NCBI GenBank assembly: GCA_017503885.1
Contig: JAFVSF010000204.1
Span: forward strand, 1-30,553
Length of the DNA stretch: 30,553 nt
Direction of reading: 5' to 3'
Source: Clostridia bacterium
Lineage (GTDB): Bacteria > Bacillota > Clostridia > Christensenellales > Borkfalkiaceae
In this document: positions 30,457-30,553 of the stretch, one piece after another
Position numbering within the stretch: position 1 is the stretch's first letter
Layout: the number at the start of each line of letters is the position of its first letter
The notes under the pieces: model-generated
What the model was told of the DNA's origin: nothing
The model's input: the letters and a program-made list of their open reading frames with translations, nothing else
The model's database searches: none
Translations under genes and position numbers: made by a program

Positions 30457-30553
30457 TCTTAAAATGGCTTAACGTTCCAGTTATTACAAATCAAGAGGAT
30501 GGCTCTGGCTATGGCGATGGCTCTGGCTATGGCGATGGCGATGGCTCTGGCTA
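30441..30553 (+). CDS. Start of a Gly/Ser/Tyr/Asp-repeat protein, cut by the window edge
   Basis: An ATG at 30441, with GAGGTGG upstream, opens a frame that begins MEKELILKWLNVPVITNQED and continues as GSGYGDGSGYGDGDGSG to the last base. The N-terminal segment is helical; the rest is a tandem repeat on the codons for Gly-Asp-Gly-Ser-Gly-Tyr. Such sequence is disordered or can bind calcium or form sticky films. The full length is outside the window. Confidence 0.7.
   Translation, partial: MEKELILKWLNVPVITNQEDGSGYGDGSGYGDGDGSG
30487..30553 (+). repeat. Short tandem repeat, GATGGCTCTGGCTATGGC units
   Basis: Six-base and 18-base units (GATGGC, TCTGGC, TATGGC) alternate from about 30497 to the edge. 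They encode Asp-Gly, Ser-Gly and Tyr-Gly. Such repeats expand and contract easily, so the length of the gene probably varies among related phages. Confidence 0.85.

Noticed and set aside
1..30553. CRISPR array or CRISPR-associated cluster
   Set aside because: No regularly spaced direct repeats were seen; the Cas4-like nuclease is alone.

Overview
The window is phage DNA (or an integrated prophage) and carries no chromosomal housekeeping gene. It looks like a short-tailed, podovirus-type phage. It has a complete packaging and head set (small and large terminase subunits, portal, scaffold-like protein, major capsid protein, head-tail connector). These lead into a very large tail-nozzle-like protein and an internal-virion-like protein, and no tape-measure gene is visible. 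The DNA is A+T rich and nearly every gene has a strong AGGAGG-type ribosome site. Many genes are joined by ATGA or TAATG overlaps. This suits a low-GC Gram-positive-type (Firmicutes-like, gut or rumen) host, but the host is inferred and not shown.

Layout. Positions 22046 down to 1 form a leftward late module: small terminase, small membrane proteins and an HExxH protease, large terminase, portal, three appendage/fibre genes, a diversity-generating retroelement (DGR), a run of small accessory and membrane proteins, then scaffold, head protein, capsid, connector, nozzle and ejection-type protein. Positions 22848 to 30553 form a rightward module of mostly small, unrecognised genes. It includes several zinc-ribbon proteins, three proteins sharing one C-terminal module, a divergent sigma-factor-like protein, a Cas4/RecB-type nuclease with probable iron-sulfur cysteines, and a cut-off gene made of Gly-Ser-Tyr-Asp repeats.

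The strongest special system is the DGR. Template repeat 13438-13540 and variable repeat 13631-13733 differ at 15 positions, and every one is an adenine in the template on the coding strand. The reverse transcriptase lies just downstream of the template. The variable repeat forms the C-terminus of a tail-appendage protein, so the phage probably diversifies its receptor binding. An 8-bp-stem, 4-base-loop hairpin lies just past the variable repeat, as in the Bordetella phage BPP-1 DGR.

Between the divergent modules, about 22190-22847 is an unusually G+C-rich, hairpin-rich stretch without a credible gene. It is best explained as a large structured non-coding RNA of the ROOL/GOLLD kind. A second non-coding stretch, 24091-24517, holds a long imperfect inverted repeat with seven copies of a heptamer (ACTGATA/TATCAGT) and is a candidate origin or control region. 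Three leftward promoter candidates (small terminase, portal, scaffold) share AGGTAAYA, 18 bases, TATAAT; a related rightward one precedes 25104. Together with the sigma-like gene this suggests a phage promoter class, although the sites are also readable as ordinary sigma-A promoters.

No endolysin, integrase, repressor, DNA polymerase, tRNA gene or CRISPR array was recognised.
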